A DNA stretch of 64,000 nt, from contig NC_056038.1 in the NCBI RefSeq assembly GCF_004379255.2, positions 31,050,061 through 31,114,060 of the forward strand, read 5' to 3'. The notes below the pieces were generated by a model. The model was not told where the DNA came from and searched no databases. It saw nothing but the letters and a program-made list of their open reading frames with translations. Shown piece after piece: positions 23,101-38,100 of the stretch. The translations under genes and the position numbers were made by a program. Source of the stretch: Salvia splendens. Taxonomy: Eukaryota > Streptophyta > Magnoliopsida > Lamiales > Lamiaceae. How positions within the stretch are numbered: the stretch's first letter is position 1; each line of letters starts with the position of its first letter.

Positions 23101-26100
23101 ATCTTAATAAATCAAAGCTGGCATTGGAAATGAATACTGCTATTATACCTACCTTACTGGCTTAGTTTTATGGTTGTCTTTAGTAGTCTAAGATACTTCC
23201 CTATCAGTTCCTCAGGAGATAGATGAGTATGAGCTGGTTGATCCAGTTGATATATTGATGCCTTTGGAGAAGTCTGGATTTTGGGAAGGGGTGGTAAGTG
23301 GCCTGTCATTGTGTTTTTACCATATAACAAATATTCAAAATATTATTATTGTAGCTTCCTGTTTATATTTTCAGAAAGCTTCAAAATGGTCTGAGAGGAA
23401 AGAGGCTGTAGCTGAACTAACCAAACTTGCATCCACCAAAAAGATTGCTCCTGGTGATTTTTCTGAAGTATGTCGAACATTAAAGAAGGTATGATGGTTT
23501 TTATTGACCACAAATCAATCCAGATTTTTCTAGAGGTTTGTAGTATATTTGGCTGGTGTTGATATCTAGCTTGAGTAATTGTTGTTGCCTGCATAACATT
23601 TTGAAATGTGCAGCTTATCACAGATGTAAACATTGCTGTTGCAGTTGAAGCTATCCAAGCACTGGGAAACCTTGCTAGGGGTCTGAGAACCCATTTTTCA
23701 GCCAGTTGTCGCTTCTTATTGCCTGTACTTCTGGTTAGTCCAGAGTACTGTGTTGTAACTTTTTTCTTATTAAATTACAGTTGCAATAATACCCCACAAA
23801 AATGATAACAGATGTGTTATTACTTATGAGAAGTTATTTGACCTTTTCTTTCTAGGGGTTGATATATAAATTTTAATGATCTCATCCTTGTGTTTTGTGA
23901 TTCTGTCTCTGGTCCAATGGAACCGAGTCACAAGTCCTGAGAGTTAATAACATCAAATCTATGTGATATAACTCCTTTTAAGCTTGGAATTGCAGCTGTA
24001 ATTTTTGATTAATGTCTAACATGAGCTTGAACTTTGCTGATGATGTGCAGGAGAAATTGAAGGAGAAGAAGCCAACTTCAACGGAGGCCCTTACCCAAAC
24101 CCTTCAGGCGATGCACAAATCCGGATGCTTGAGTCTAACTGACACCGTTGAAGGCATGATCTATATTTATTTTCATTTCTGAAGTGTTGTTTCAACCTCT
24201 GCATCACACCCTTTCATTGCTTAGAACGCATCATGTTTCTTTTCTAACTTTTCCCCTGCTCATTTTTTATTGCCTTTTTATTTATTTTCATGCTTTATAG
24301 CTGTTCTCTCACAAGCTCATTCTTCATTATGTTGGCTTTCAGTATTTAGGACATTTAATTCATTACATTTAAACACATTTTCATGTATTTGCTGCAATCA
24401 TTGCCATTAAGGTGTAGACGTGTCTTTGTGCTGCATTATGGCACACATGCTAACTGAATGCAGTGTTCTTGGGAATTGGAATTACTGGTTTTGAGTTGCA
24501 TCAGGATATAAATTTATTTTATGATAGTTACAGTCAATTGCTTTAAAATAGTTTCCAGATTTACTATAAAATCACTTAATGTGGTTGTTTGAACTGACTG
24601 ATTATATGCATGGCTACTCAAAGTACAAAAGAAGATGTGTTGTCTTTATTTGGGTGTATAATGAGAAAGGCCTTTCTACCGGTTTGAATCCTACTAATTA
24701 CTAGCTTTCCTGCAGATATAAAGGTGGCAGTGAAAAACAAAGTTCCTCTTGTAAGGTCATTGACTTTGGGCTGGGTTACATTCTGTATTGAAACTAGTAA
24801 CAAAGCTGCTATACTTAAGGTTCACAAGGAATATGTTCCCATATGCATGGAGGTTAGTTAGTAGCTCAATGTCTTTCTCTCAAACACGCAGCTTAAATTT
24901 GATTCTAATCCTTTTCAATCATTCACTTCGTTCACACCTGATATTGAATAAACAAGAATGCGTAGATGTGAGAATGCCATTGTTCGAATTGAGTAGTTCT
25001 GGTGTAAAAAACTTCAGATAGTAACACAAAGAAACATGTCAGAGATGAATTACTGTGAATACAATTTCTTTTTTCCCCTCCTTGATTTTGTGTAGTTATA
25101 TGTACATTGTTTCAAAACAACTTTGACTATTCAAATAGTTAAGCAATAAATGGGCCTTTATGAATTATGCAGTCCCTTAATGATGGAACACCTGAAGTGA
25201 GGGATGCAGCTTTCTCAGCTTTGGCGGCTATAGCTAAGGTAGTTATTTCATGATTTTCCATCTTCATCTCACTATCTTTTTATGTGCCAATTTAGTCATT
25301 TTTATATTTCTATTTTTTAGATGGTTGGTATGAGACCTTTGGAGAAGTCTTTGGAAAAGCTGGATGATGTCAGAAAAAAGAAGTTATCTGAAATGATTGG
25401 GGGGTCGACATCGGATCCTTCTACTCTTACGAACTCCTCAGGTTTGGAATCTGTTTATGTACTGGGTAATTTGAATTAGTAGTTTTGATGTCTGTTAGGA
25501 ATATTTAACCTGTGTCATTACAATACTCTCAGGTGTGGTTCAATCTTCTGCAGGAGTTTTGACTACAGGGGTACAATTTCTACTTAACTTAGATTTTTTT
25601 CTTAGTATTATTTTTATGGAATGAGTTCATTGGTTGTATGATTTGGCTATAATCTGAAAAAAAGAGATCGTGAAATTTAAAATCAGTTTCTATAATCTTC
25701 TGACATACAAGTGAGATGAAATTGATTGGTTCCTTAACCTGTGATTCCATAAACACTCTTCACCTTCTCCAAAAATTATTGCTGAATGTGAACTGTGCCT
25801 GATTCGCACTGTCTATGAGGCATGTCGTTGACTGCTTTTATGTTGATCACATTCTACTTTGCATTGCTTTGTGCAGGCCTCTGAATCGTCATTTGTTAGA
25901 AGGTCAGCAGCCAGCATGCTTAGTGGAAAGAAGCCTATAACTGCAGCTGTAAGTACAATTTAAAATGTTATTACATGAGAAGTTTTATGAGCACTTATTC
26001 AAGATATTCTAGCTACTTCACATACACATATGGTTACTCACTGTCGATTCTCTCTACTTGCTTTGTTGTATGCTTATCTTTTCTTAGCCAGCTGCCACTA

Positions 26101-29100
26101 AGAAAGCCACGTCTGGAAAATCTGGTACCAACAAGAAGGGTGATGCAGGAGGAAAAACAAAAGTTTCTAAGCCTGTGGAGCATGAAGATGTCGAGGTCTG
26201 AGCTGATATTTTCTTTTTTCCCTCTACCTGTTGTGTGATGGCTAAGTTCATTATTAGGAACACCAAGATGGATTTTGTTGATTAACTGATCCAGTTTTCT
26301 TTACAGCCAATAGAAATGAGTTTGGAAGAGATTGAAAGCAGATTAGGATCCCTTATCCAAGCAGAGACAACTACTCAATTAAAGAGTGCTGTGTGGAAAG
26401 AGCGGCTTGAAGGTTAGAGTTCAAATTACTGCTTGACTGTATTTGTGACAGAAGCTTAATCAGGTCATACTTAGATGAGTTTTTACCATTAAATTGATAT
26501 TTTATAGTGCTTTCATTGTTTCCCAGATTTTTGGGTGTAAACCTGTCTCTCATCTGTATGATTTGTAGCTCACAAAAACTATGATAGTGTTTGCTGGCTT
26601 GACTGAGATTTTGGACGCATCTCCTTTATCATTGAACTTTGCTACATTTGAAAACAATCTTTCTTATGCTAAATCTAAAGTATGCATAGAAAAACAACTC
26701 TTGACCTGTGCATCTGTTCTTGGAATCTTAGGCAATGGTGTAGAAAATTGAGTCTCAGATATACAATTTCTAAAGCAGTAGGTGATCTTAATTTGTAACT
26801 AAGAGATTCCTTGTGATCTTGGTTGGACTATAATGTCTTTACACAAGCAATGTGTTCCTTGTCAGTTGGCGTCTTATGATTATTTCACAGTGATCATTTT
26901 TCAATGTAAATTTTTCATTCTTCTGTTTTTCTTGAGGAATTTATTCCGATTAGGTGATATGCTCTTGTGGAAGAAATTGCTAGTTTTGCAATGCGTGGTC
27001 TCCTTTTCCATTTCCTGAATATTTTATAGGTTTAGCATCTTTAGTATGGTATCATTGTGTTGTGCCTTAGTTATTCTCTTTCCCTTGTTTGAATAGGATA
27101 CATTTGTCACGACTATTTCAAGTGAAATAGTATCTGAGGTGTAGATGAATCCTCATATCCTGCCTTTTTGTTTTTAATTTTCCTAATATTCTGTGGAAGT
27201 GTTGCATCATCTGGTGAGTATATATATGCTCCTGTATTTATTCTTCTTTTCTAACAATGGCAGATAATGCTAATCATAGGAGTAATATATTATACTTAAT
27301 TTACATGCAATCCTTGGTAGTTTGATGTTAGAGTATTACACTTGCTGAGAAGCTTTTCTGTGATTTGCACGGACAAATGAACTCTGTTTTGCATCCTATA
27401 AATCAGTATGCATGTTCAAAACTTGCTACTGATAAAATGCATACTACCATTTTTAATTTGCATATTTTTTTTGTTTCAGCCATCGTGTCGTTTAAAGAGC
27501 AGGTTGAATCACTAACAGATGTCGATCCATCTGTTGAGGTGTTGATCCGCTTACTTTGTGTTATTCCTGGCTGGAATGAGAAAAATGTTCAGGTCTTGCA
27601 TTTAGAAATTTACAATTTTAGTTTAACTTATTTGATGCTACTGACTACTTGGGCTACTAAACTCAACCTAAGCATTGTCCTTTGAGCAGGTCCAGCAACA
27701 AGTTATTGATATTGTCTCCCACATTGCTGCGACAGCATCAAAGTTTCCTAAAAAGTGCGTTGTGCTCTGCCTTTCAGGTAAGAAACTTCTATAGTTTGAT
27801 GCAATCAGATCAGAACCATCTATCTTATAGGATTTCCTTGATTGGCTAAGTAGTCAAGCTCTCGCTGCTTGTAACTCTTACAGTTACATGCAATTCTGGG
27901 ATGCAAAATGCTCATAGTTATCTGATGTTCATTGAGTTAAAATTAATGAGCTCTTGGCATTTTCTTACGTATGCAAGTTTGTACTTGATAGGTATTACTG
28001 AAAGAGTTGCCGACATAAAGACTCGTGCTCAGGCCATGAAGTGTCTTTCCACTTTTTGTGAGGCTGTGGGTCCTGGTTTTATATTTGAGAGGGTAATGCC
28101 TATTTCCTGTGTATTTATTTATGGATGGGTAACAATGGCCCCCCGTTTTAGAAGGAGTTTTAAGCCTTGAGGTGTTTTCAAATATAAGTTCTAGGTTGGG
28201 ATTTCAGGCCTTGATATCTGTGATGGTGTGCCAATGTTCCAATGTTTTGATCAGTTTGGTTTGGACAGTTAGTTTTTCAGACCTGATGATGGAAATGGTT
28301 GCAATCATACTTGTCATACATATCAATTCACCATGTGGAAATTCTAATGATATAACGTAGATGTAGATTTTAAGGGTAATGGTGTAATCCTGAATGGTTC
28401 ATTTTAGTCAAGTTAATTTGTTGTATTGATGAAACATGTTTGAATTGATTATTTCTCATGTGGCTCTGTCAGATGTATAAAATTATGAAGGAACACAAGA
28501 ATCCAAAGGTTCTTAGTGAATGCCTGTTGTGGATGGTTTCTGCGGTGGACGACTTTGGCACATCTCATATTAAGCTGAAGGTGCTGAAAACTTCTTTTTT
28601 AAGAACATCTCATTTCTTTATGATTTGGTTTCTATCAGAAATAACGTCATGAATATGATTTGATATGTAATGGTTTTAGCATGCGTCATATTTGTTTTGC
28701 AGGATTTAATTGACTTCTGCAAGGACATAGGATTACAATCTAGTGCAGCTGCAACTAGAAATGCTACAGTTAAATTAATCGGCGTCCTTCATAAGTTTGT
28801 TGGTCCAGGTGATACATTTTTTATACTCATCTTTCATAGCTTGGGGTGTGTTGGTGTAGGTTCAAAGGTGTTTTATTGTACCATGTTACCATAATAGTGC
28901 GATATTAAGAGGGATTAATCATTTTTACTCTCCCTGAAGATATAAAGGGGTTTCTGTCTGATGTTAAACCTGCTCTACTGAGTACCCTTGATGCTGAGTA
29001 TGAAAAAAATCCACACGAGGTAATTTCTTTTTTTGGTGTTTGATTTTCATTTTTTCCTATGATAAGTTTGTTCCTCACTTCTAATATTACTCATCGCAGG

Positions 29101-32100
29101 CATCTGCAGTTCCGAAGAAGGTGGTTAAAGTAACTGATTCTACCTCATCTGGGGTGACTGGTGGCATGGATGGTCTTCCACGTGAAGATATCAGTGAAAA
29201 GATCACCCCCACTTTGTTAAAAGGATTAGAGAGTTCTGATTGGAAGGTTTTGTAATGTAGATGTTTGTTAAACATTAAATATGTGAATGATTTAAGAGGG
29301 CATGTCGTCAATCTGACTTTATGTTCTGTCTAGGCACGCTTGGAATCTATTGAAAGTATAACCAAATTACTGGAAGAGATGAACAAGCGAATTCTGCCTG
29401 CTGGAACTGGTATGTTCAGTGGCAAATTTGAGTAACTTTTCAGCTTCTGTATACATATCTATATAATATGCCAACTTATCTTTCGTGCTTCAGGAGATCT
29501 ATTTGGAGCTCTGAAAGGGCGTTTACATGACAGTAACAAAAATTTGATTATTGCCACTTTGTCAACAATTGGTGCTCTTGCGTCTGCAATGGGACAGCCA
29601 GTTGAAAAGTCAAGCAAGGTACTCTCTCACACAACTTGTTCTAGTTTATTAAGATTCACCTGCTTCAACCAAATATGCTTTAAGATCCCAATTTAATAAT
29701 ATACAGGATCATTTAGCTAATCTTGAATCCTAAAAATCCATATAGTTGTATTTTTAATTATTGAAACTCTTCTGTCATATCACATAGTTCCTGTGATGGC
29801 TTGATCATTTAAATGAATGTGGCTCATGCAGGGCATTCTTTTGGATGTTTTGAAATGTCTTGGCGACAACAAAAAGCATATGCGTGAGTGCACATTGAGT
29901 ACCTTAGATGCTTGGCTTGGAGCTGCTCATCTCGATAAGATGGTCTGTAGTCAATTTTGGAAAATATTGTTTTTTTTACATACTGTTTTGAGTATCGTTG
30001 ACCTCATGTTTCGTTTCTGTCTTCAGCTACCATATATTACAGCTGTTCTCTCGGATGCTAAAGTAGGTGCAGAAGGGCGCAAAGATCTTTTTGATTGGCT
30101 GTCTAGACAACTTGCTGGATTGGTTGAGTTCCCTGACGCTATACAGCTCCTCAAACCCACTTCATCTGCTATGACGGTATTTCTTTCGGCAAAGTGGTTA
30201 TTTCCTGGGTAGCTGCTTGTGTCTACTTAATGTATCAGGATATGTCTTGGTTACCTTTCCAGGATAAATCAGCAGATGTTCGTAAAGCTGCTGAAGCATG
30301 CTTTAATGAAATATTGAGGGTTTGTGGACAAGAAATGGTATGAACATTGAATGCCCAACATTTCTATTTCTTGATCAAGGTTTACTAACTCTTTCAGCCT
30401 CTTCATAACTCTCTTTTTATAGATTTCCAAAAATTTGAGAGATATACAAGGATCTGCTTTAGCTATAATTGGTGAACGATTGAAGCCGTATGGAGCTTTT
30501 CAAGGTATTTTATTATTTTATATTAACTCATCCATCTCCAACTAAAAGAAATGCTGTTTTTTCCACTTATCCATGTCCTTATATTTAATGTTTTGGTTCC
30601 CCATATTTTGCAGATAATTATGAATCTGGGAGATCTGTTTCGTCAAGCATGGCGTCCAAAAACAGCTCAAAGGTGGGAAAACCCAATGGTCATGGTGACC
30701 GCACATCTCGACATGGAAGCAGAAATGCATCTTCAGTATGTTTTCTAAGGTTGTCTTTCTCTTGAATGAAAGTATTCGTTAATTGACATCCTGTTTCTAT
30801 AGAGAGCTGTACCTACCAAGGGATCCAGGCAAGATTCTATCGTGTCTGTTCAAGACATAAACATTCAGTCACAAGCCCTGATCTGTCTGAAGGATTCAAA
30901 CAAGGTACACATTTATTTTTTGGAAGCAACCAGTGTTGTTAAAATCGCGCCCCGAGCGCGCTTGGGTCGCGGGTCGCAAGGGCCGAGACCGACATCGCCC
31001 CGATGCGGCGGGGTCGTGCGAGATCCGTGGAGCGACGGTGGGGCGCGCCTGGGTCGGCTGGGTCGCCGTGGAGCGCCTGGGTCGGCTGGGTCGCCGTTGA
31101 GCCTAATTGAGAAACAAAGGCATCCATTCACTTTTTTTACAGGAAGAGAGGAAGGAGAAGCAGAAACAGTTGTCGGTTTGATGGAAACGAGAAATCGATG
31201 TGAGTGTGGATAAATGGGAAATGGCTCACCTACACCGCGTTGCACTGGATAATTATTTCACGGTCTCCGTCAATCACTCTGCTCCACTGATTTAGTATAC
31301 TTATTTAATTCTTTAAATATGAGTTCTAAAATATTTCTTAAAATATGAGTCAACTTTGCTAACAAAGACGTGTCATTTATTGTGCTGATCAGAGTCACAA
31401 ACTATAGGGAGTATTATTTTTAAATCATTTCTTGTCATTTCTTTTTCTAATTACATGTTAGAAAGAAAAAAAAAAGTAAGAAAGGCATGCATGAGTTTCC
31501 TATAATTCATTTTTCATGTTTCGTGCGAGTATTCGCTTGGCCATGTGATATTTTATCTACATGCCAAATCAAGTTTGTTAGTTGGGTTTCGAGACCTAAC
31601 TTAATTAACTAAGTTGATGCACTTGTGAGCAGTGTGATAGTAGTTTCCTATAATACTAATCATTATTCATTCCATAACATAGATAAAAGAATTAAAATAA
31701 CTTGTGAAGGACTAATTATTTAACGCTTCACTTTTAAATGAATTAATTAATTTTTAATTCTTTTATCTATGTTATGGAAATGAGAAGGACTAATCAAAAT
31801 AATTAATTCTTTTATCTATGTTATGGAATTGAAAATTCCTGATAATAGAAATAATGTTAGTAAATCGTCTATTTTCAATTTTTAAAAGTAAATAAATACT
31901 TATTCCGTTAGTACGCTTTACTAACAACATAAACGTTAACTATGCAATATAAATAAAATAGTTATTACATTTACGGTGTTTATTGCAGTAATAAAATTTA
32001 GTAGTGTGGATATATTGTGATGCGGTGTTTGAAATAAATTTAAATTGTAGAAATCATTTTTTCTCATTTTTTTCACTTTCTACAATATTATTTCAAATCA

Positions 32101-35100
32101 ATGAACTTTTACTCTTATGGTAGGGAATTAGGGATTAGTGGAAAAAGAACTCAAATCTACTATTCATCTTTTTTTTACTAAATTTTTTAACATAGCAATT
32201 ATAAACAATTTCCCAAAATTAAACGATGGTAGAGCTTCTGGAGCGTCGGAAGCAGTGTATCATACTAGAGGTAGCACAAGCACAAGAGAACAAGCCTCAA
32301 GCTCTATGCGTGCTTATACTTGTAGATAATGAAGATGACAGTGAAGATATTAATTTGGTCGTATCCGATGAAGGAGAAGAGAACTTACCTCTGAGTGATG
32401 ATGATATTATTTAGTTAATTATTTTATGTTTTGCAACTTTTTTTGGAACTTTGATGATTTTTGATAATAAAATTCAGTTATTTAGTTATGTTATGTTGTT
32501 TAAAAATTTATATTTTTCGTCTAATCTTCTTTTTTTAATATGGAGTATTAATGATGTATGTAGATTTATTTGATGTGATAAACATTCAAGCAACAAACTT
32601 ATAAAAGAGACACAAATATAATCATCATTCGGCTATTCTGGCGCCCCGATTCGTGGGTCTCTCGCCCCGTCGCCCCATCGCCCCGCGACCCGGGGTCCCC
32701 CCTCATCGCCCCGGGGCGCCCCGCGACCCTAACAACACTGGAAGCAACAAATTGCAGTTAGTTTGGTAACTGCAGGCTGCAGTATAACAGTTCTGTATAT
32801 TTCTGCAAACAGAGTATGTTATAAATTTGGTGATACCCTTGCAGGATGACAGGGAAAGAATTATTGTTCGCAGATTCAAATTCGAAGAATTGCGTATAGA
32901 GCAAATTCAAGATCTCGAGGTTTCTGTTCTGTTTTAAGATTTCTTTGTTAATTTTGTGCTCTTCAGACTTGTGTTTCATCCTTTGTTAGTGTACAGTAAA
33001 GTGTCTGCTGTTATTGGTTCATATAATTAGTGGGATAGCATTTTCATATCATCACAGAAGGGCATTACACAACTTTTTAGAACTTTTGTCTGCTTTTGGG
33101 TTTCGGTAGTTGCTAAATGACCATAAGTGTTGATTTGTTTAGGCATCTGTGTGACTTATGAAATTATTGCATGTGATGATAAGTTACATTCTTTATAGAT
33201 GTTAGTAATTGATTTTACTTGTTTCAATAGAATGATGTCATGAAATACTTCCGAGAGGATCTGCACTGGAGGCTTTTAAGTGCTGACTTTAAAAAGCAAG
33301 TTGATGGCATCGAGATGTTGCAGAAGGTTATTTTAATATAAATTATAGTTTTGAATGTGAAATTTGAATTTTCTCTTTTAACCTTCTGTTTATTTATGGT
33401 ATATAGGCTCTTCCATCTATGGGAAGGGAGGTGATTGAAGTCTTAGATATACTCTTGAAGTGGTTTGTGTTGAGGTTCTGTGAATCCAATACATCATGCC
33501 TATTAAAGGTAAATAGACTTTTATCAATTTGTCTGTTTATTTTTTACTGTCAGCTTGCCTGTGTGTTTGATTGCTTGTCCATCTGAATTTATCAAATGAT
33601 TTTTTATACGAAAAGGAGATGAGTGGTAGGGGTTTGCAACCCGGCAGTTACTTGTTTATTTGGACAAGTGGAAATACTAAAATTACAATTGGAATAATTG
33701 AGTATCGATTCTCTAAACTCTAGCTCTCTAATGATGCTACAGTAAATATTTTGCTCTTGATAATTCTTAGCTATCATAATTAAACTATCTGGATCCTTTC
33801 CTGATCTTCTGTAACTTTGATAAGGTTCTGGAATTTCTTCATGAGCTTCTGGATATCCTGAGAAATGAGGGTTACACAATGACCGAAGCAGAGGCTACCA
33901 TCTTTCTCCCTTGCTTGGTTGAGAAGGTAACTGCTGTGTTAACTATCTATGTGATATGCTTTTCTTTGTTGTGGGAGTAATCATTTTTAAGTCTATGGAA
34001 AATGATCTGGTTGGTTTGGATTGGATTGATTTTGTTTTTTAAATGTAATATCTCAACCAGCTATCAATGTCTTATTTTCGTGCACTGCAGTCTGGGCATA
34101 ATATTGAAAAAGTTAGAGAAAAAATGCGGGAACTGATGAAGCAAGTCATCCAAACGTATTCTGCTGCAAAAACTTTTCCTTATATATTGGAGGGTTTGCG
34201 ATCTAGGAACAACAGAACAAGGATTGAGTGTGCTGACCATGTTGGATTCTTATTAGATAACTATGGAGCCGAGGTAACCAGTTAGCCAGCAACCTTGTTT
34301 ATCCTCCATTGCATTCACTCTAGTATTTTTGTGTTTATTGTGTGCTATATCTTTCCTTGTGTTCCTCTTGGCAGATAATTGGGCAGTTAAAATCCTTGCA
34401 AATTGTCGCTAGTTTAACTGCTGAACGAGATGGCGACACCCGCAAAGCTGCACTGAATACTTTGGCAATAGGATATAAGATTCTTGGTGAGTTTTTAACT
34501 TACTACATATATTGGTAGATTGCATTTCAGTGGAAAATAATACTCCCTCCGTCCCTTAAAAATAAGAACATTTGGTTCGGCACGGGTTTTAATGCATAAT
34601 TGGAAAAGTAAGAGAGAGAGAGAAAGAAAAAGTTTTTAAAGTATTGTTAGTGGAGAATGGGTCCCACCTCATTAGAGAGAAAGGAGTTTCCAAAATTAGA
34701 AAGTTCATACTTTTCAGGGACGGACTAAAACGGAAAGAGTTCATACTTTTCAGTGATGGAGGGAGTACTAGTATTGAATAAGGACTTCGATTTGTAATGT
34801 AAAATATAAGTGAATCTACAGTTACTATTCTTGTTTTAATCATCGCCATTGATCCTGATAATTCTGCAAATAATATAGGTGATGATATTTGGAGATATGT
34901 TGGGAAGCTTACTGAACCACAAAGAAGTATGTTAGATGATAGATTTAAATGGAAGGTTAGTACATTGAGGTTTGGGTCTATTTTTCATTTGGTTCTTCCA
35001 CTAAAACAGTTGTACTCTTGTGAATCGTCAGGCACGAGAGATGGAGAAGAGGAAGGAAGGCAGGCCAGGGGAAGCTAGGGCCGCCCTAAGACGCTCAGTG

Positions 35101-38100
35101 CGGGACAATGCGTATGAATTTCTTACACAGTTGCATTGTGTTTTCTCAGCTAAAGAAGCCTGTTCCCTGAACACCTTTCAACCAGTTCCTACCTCAACCT
35201 GCCTGGAAATCAATTTTATATACGCTTGATAATTACATGCTGTTTTAGTTTATGAACAACATTAAGTAGGACTATCAACATATTTGGACATAACTTTATT
35301 ACTAGCTAGAGTCCTAGTTTAATCTATGCATACATGATGATCTTGTTCACTCTAAGGCTCATTTTCGAAGGAGGTCTCATTTCCATCTAAAATTCATGTT
35401 AGTGTTAGAAGTTTGAGCCTAATCTTGTTACAGAAAAAGTTGATGAACAGCTTATACAGGTCGATATTGCTAATATATGTGCATACTCAAGAGTGTACAT
35501 GGAAAAGGTGGATTAAAAGGAATATCTTTGGATGACAAATCTGTTCCAAGATTTTTTTTTTCTGTTGTGGCAGGTCATTTTTGGTAGTTATTAAACTGCC
35601 GCTTTATTTTATACTATATATTATTTTCTTAACTTTGAAGGGAAAGATCATATATGACTTCATTGTTCCTCTTCTTTTAGTTCTGGTAATTAGTTTCTAA
35701 TGCCCACAGGTCTGACCCAGCAGAGCAAAGTGGGGAAGTATCAAGATCTATGAGCATCCCAACTTTCAATCGGTACTCAATTTTTTATGTACTCATTGTC
35801 TATGATCAACACAATCCAGACTGATTTGCTAATTTTCCTTGAACTAATTATATCATAATATGTTATGGATGGGTTTGCTTTCTACTAATGTCTGTTGTTA
35901 ATTGTCCTATTAGGGAGAACTATGGTCTTCCTGAAATCCACACAGATAAACTACCAATGCCACAGGCTTATTCTGGTGTTGGTCTCAAAGACTGGGATGA
36001 AGCTTTGAAAATCATAGAATATGGTTCTCCTGAACAGGTATAAGTAAATACCTACTTATGAAGAGTTTTTGGATTATACCAAGTCTAGATGTGGTTATCA
36101 CTGGTTAGGGATGTGTAAAGATGAGGACCGCTTGTTTGCCATCTTTATTGAACTCTAAAGATATACTTCACTTATGTCATTTGATGTTGGGTTTGCATAT
36201 TTAACTAGAAGCAGCTGATTGAGGGTCTATAGGTTTATTGGGGTTTATAACAGTCATAAATATTGCTCCCATGAACAGGTTTATGCTAATATTTAAGCTT
36301 CTTTGGAAATTGGAATATATGTCAAAATGGAGTTATTAGACTGATTGGGGATGGGGTAAAATACGAGGATTATTTTTCAACGGAATACTTTTTAAAAAGA
36401 TTTGATTAAAAATAAAATTCTGGGTTCTGTATTTGTGTTAATTTGGTATATCTTTATTGTATCTCTTCAAATATGTACAGTTGTTCAGTAATGCATTTCA
36501 AAAGAGTTGTGCAATGAACCAATTTGGAAAAAAGAGTAATACATTTTTAGCGGATGGTCTTTGAATTACAATTAATTTGTTGGTGGCATCTTAACTGTGC
36601 ACATATCTTCTGATTTTAGTTTGAAAAATGAGTACATTCTGAAGAAGCAAATGGACTGCCCCTTTCTTTAATGCCTCGCAAGACTACATTACTGAGTGGT
36701 TGATGCTGTCTAGTCTTGTCTAGAATTTCTTAAAGATATGCTTATTTGCTAAGACTTTGGCCTAACCTTATTTTCAAAAATTGCATACTTGTCATCCAAT
36801 GTCTTTTTTTCTCCTTCAATATTTTTTCAGCTGGCAATGTCTCTATTACTGTTTTTTTTGTACGATGTAAATCTTATGTTCTGTTAGGTGATGTGTGCTA
36901 TCTCTTGAGAAATTTATAGCTGTTTTTTCCTGCAGGCTGTTGAAGGGATGAAAGGTGTGTGCCATGAATTGGCACAAGCAACTGCTGACCCTGAGGGCAG
37001 CACAATGGATGACATAGTCAAAGATGCTGATAGACTTGTTTCATGCTTGGCGAATAAGGCAATTATTCTGTTATTTCCTAATTGTCCTTGACATACCTCT
37101 TAGGTATTTTTTTCTGGAGAACCTCACAATTGTTATTGGTTATAGCAGGTTGCTAAGACTTTTGACTTTAGTCTCACTGGTGCATCTTCAAGATCTTGTA
37201 AATATGTCCTGAACACTTTGATGCAGGTAGGGGTTTACTCTTGTTGACCAAGCAAAGTAGAACGACCTTTTAATTGATTAGATGTCAGATCATTATGTTG
37301 ATTATTTGGGTGTCAATTGAAGTCTAAAATTGTTACTGCTTTTGTTGCAGACTTTTCAGAACAAGAAGCTTGCTTATGCAGTCAAGGAGAGTACACTTGA
37401 TGGCCTCATCACGGAACTGCTGCTATGGCTTTTGGATGATAGGGTTCCACAGATGGATGATGGAAGTCAACTTTTGAGAGCTTTGAATGTGCTGATGTTA
37501 AAGATTCTGGTAACTTTTGATGTGAAATTTATGAGGATATCATGATTAGTTGTGTTATAATCTTCTTGTGATTTCTCTGTGTGGCCGGATTGCACATTCA
37601 GGATAATGCAGAGCGTACTTCATCATTTGATGTGCTTATACATCTCTTACAACCTCTGGATCCATCAAGATGGCCGTCTCCAGTAACAAACGAGTCTCTT
37701 GCAATTAGAAATCAGAAATTCTCTGATTTGGTTGTTAAATGTTTGATCAAGCTCACAAAGGTAGTGTATCTTAATTTGTACATTACTGATGTTTGGTATT
37801 TCGTCTGTAAACCTTCTCATCTCTGTTCTTAAAACTACTTCCCTTACTGTGTGTAGTTCAAGTGCCTTCTCCTGTGTAAAGCCTAATTACTTGACATCTC
37901 CAATGTTCATGTGAAACAGGTTCTGCAAAATACCATATACGATGTAGATCTTGATCGTATCCTTCAGAGTATCCATGTATATCTGCAAGAATTAGGAATG
38001 GATGAAATACGTAAGAGGTATAGAAAAATGTAACAGTATCAATCAAAATTTTAAATCTTGTTACATGGCTGGGTTCCACTTTATTGTGGATTTGTGGTTT

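Noticed and set aside
30842..31245. Open frames on both strands at the left end of the hAT insertion
   Set aside because: They cross the exon-intron boundary and the GC-rich terminal repeat and have no domain.
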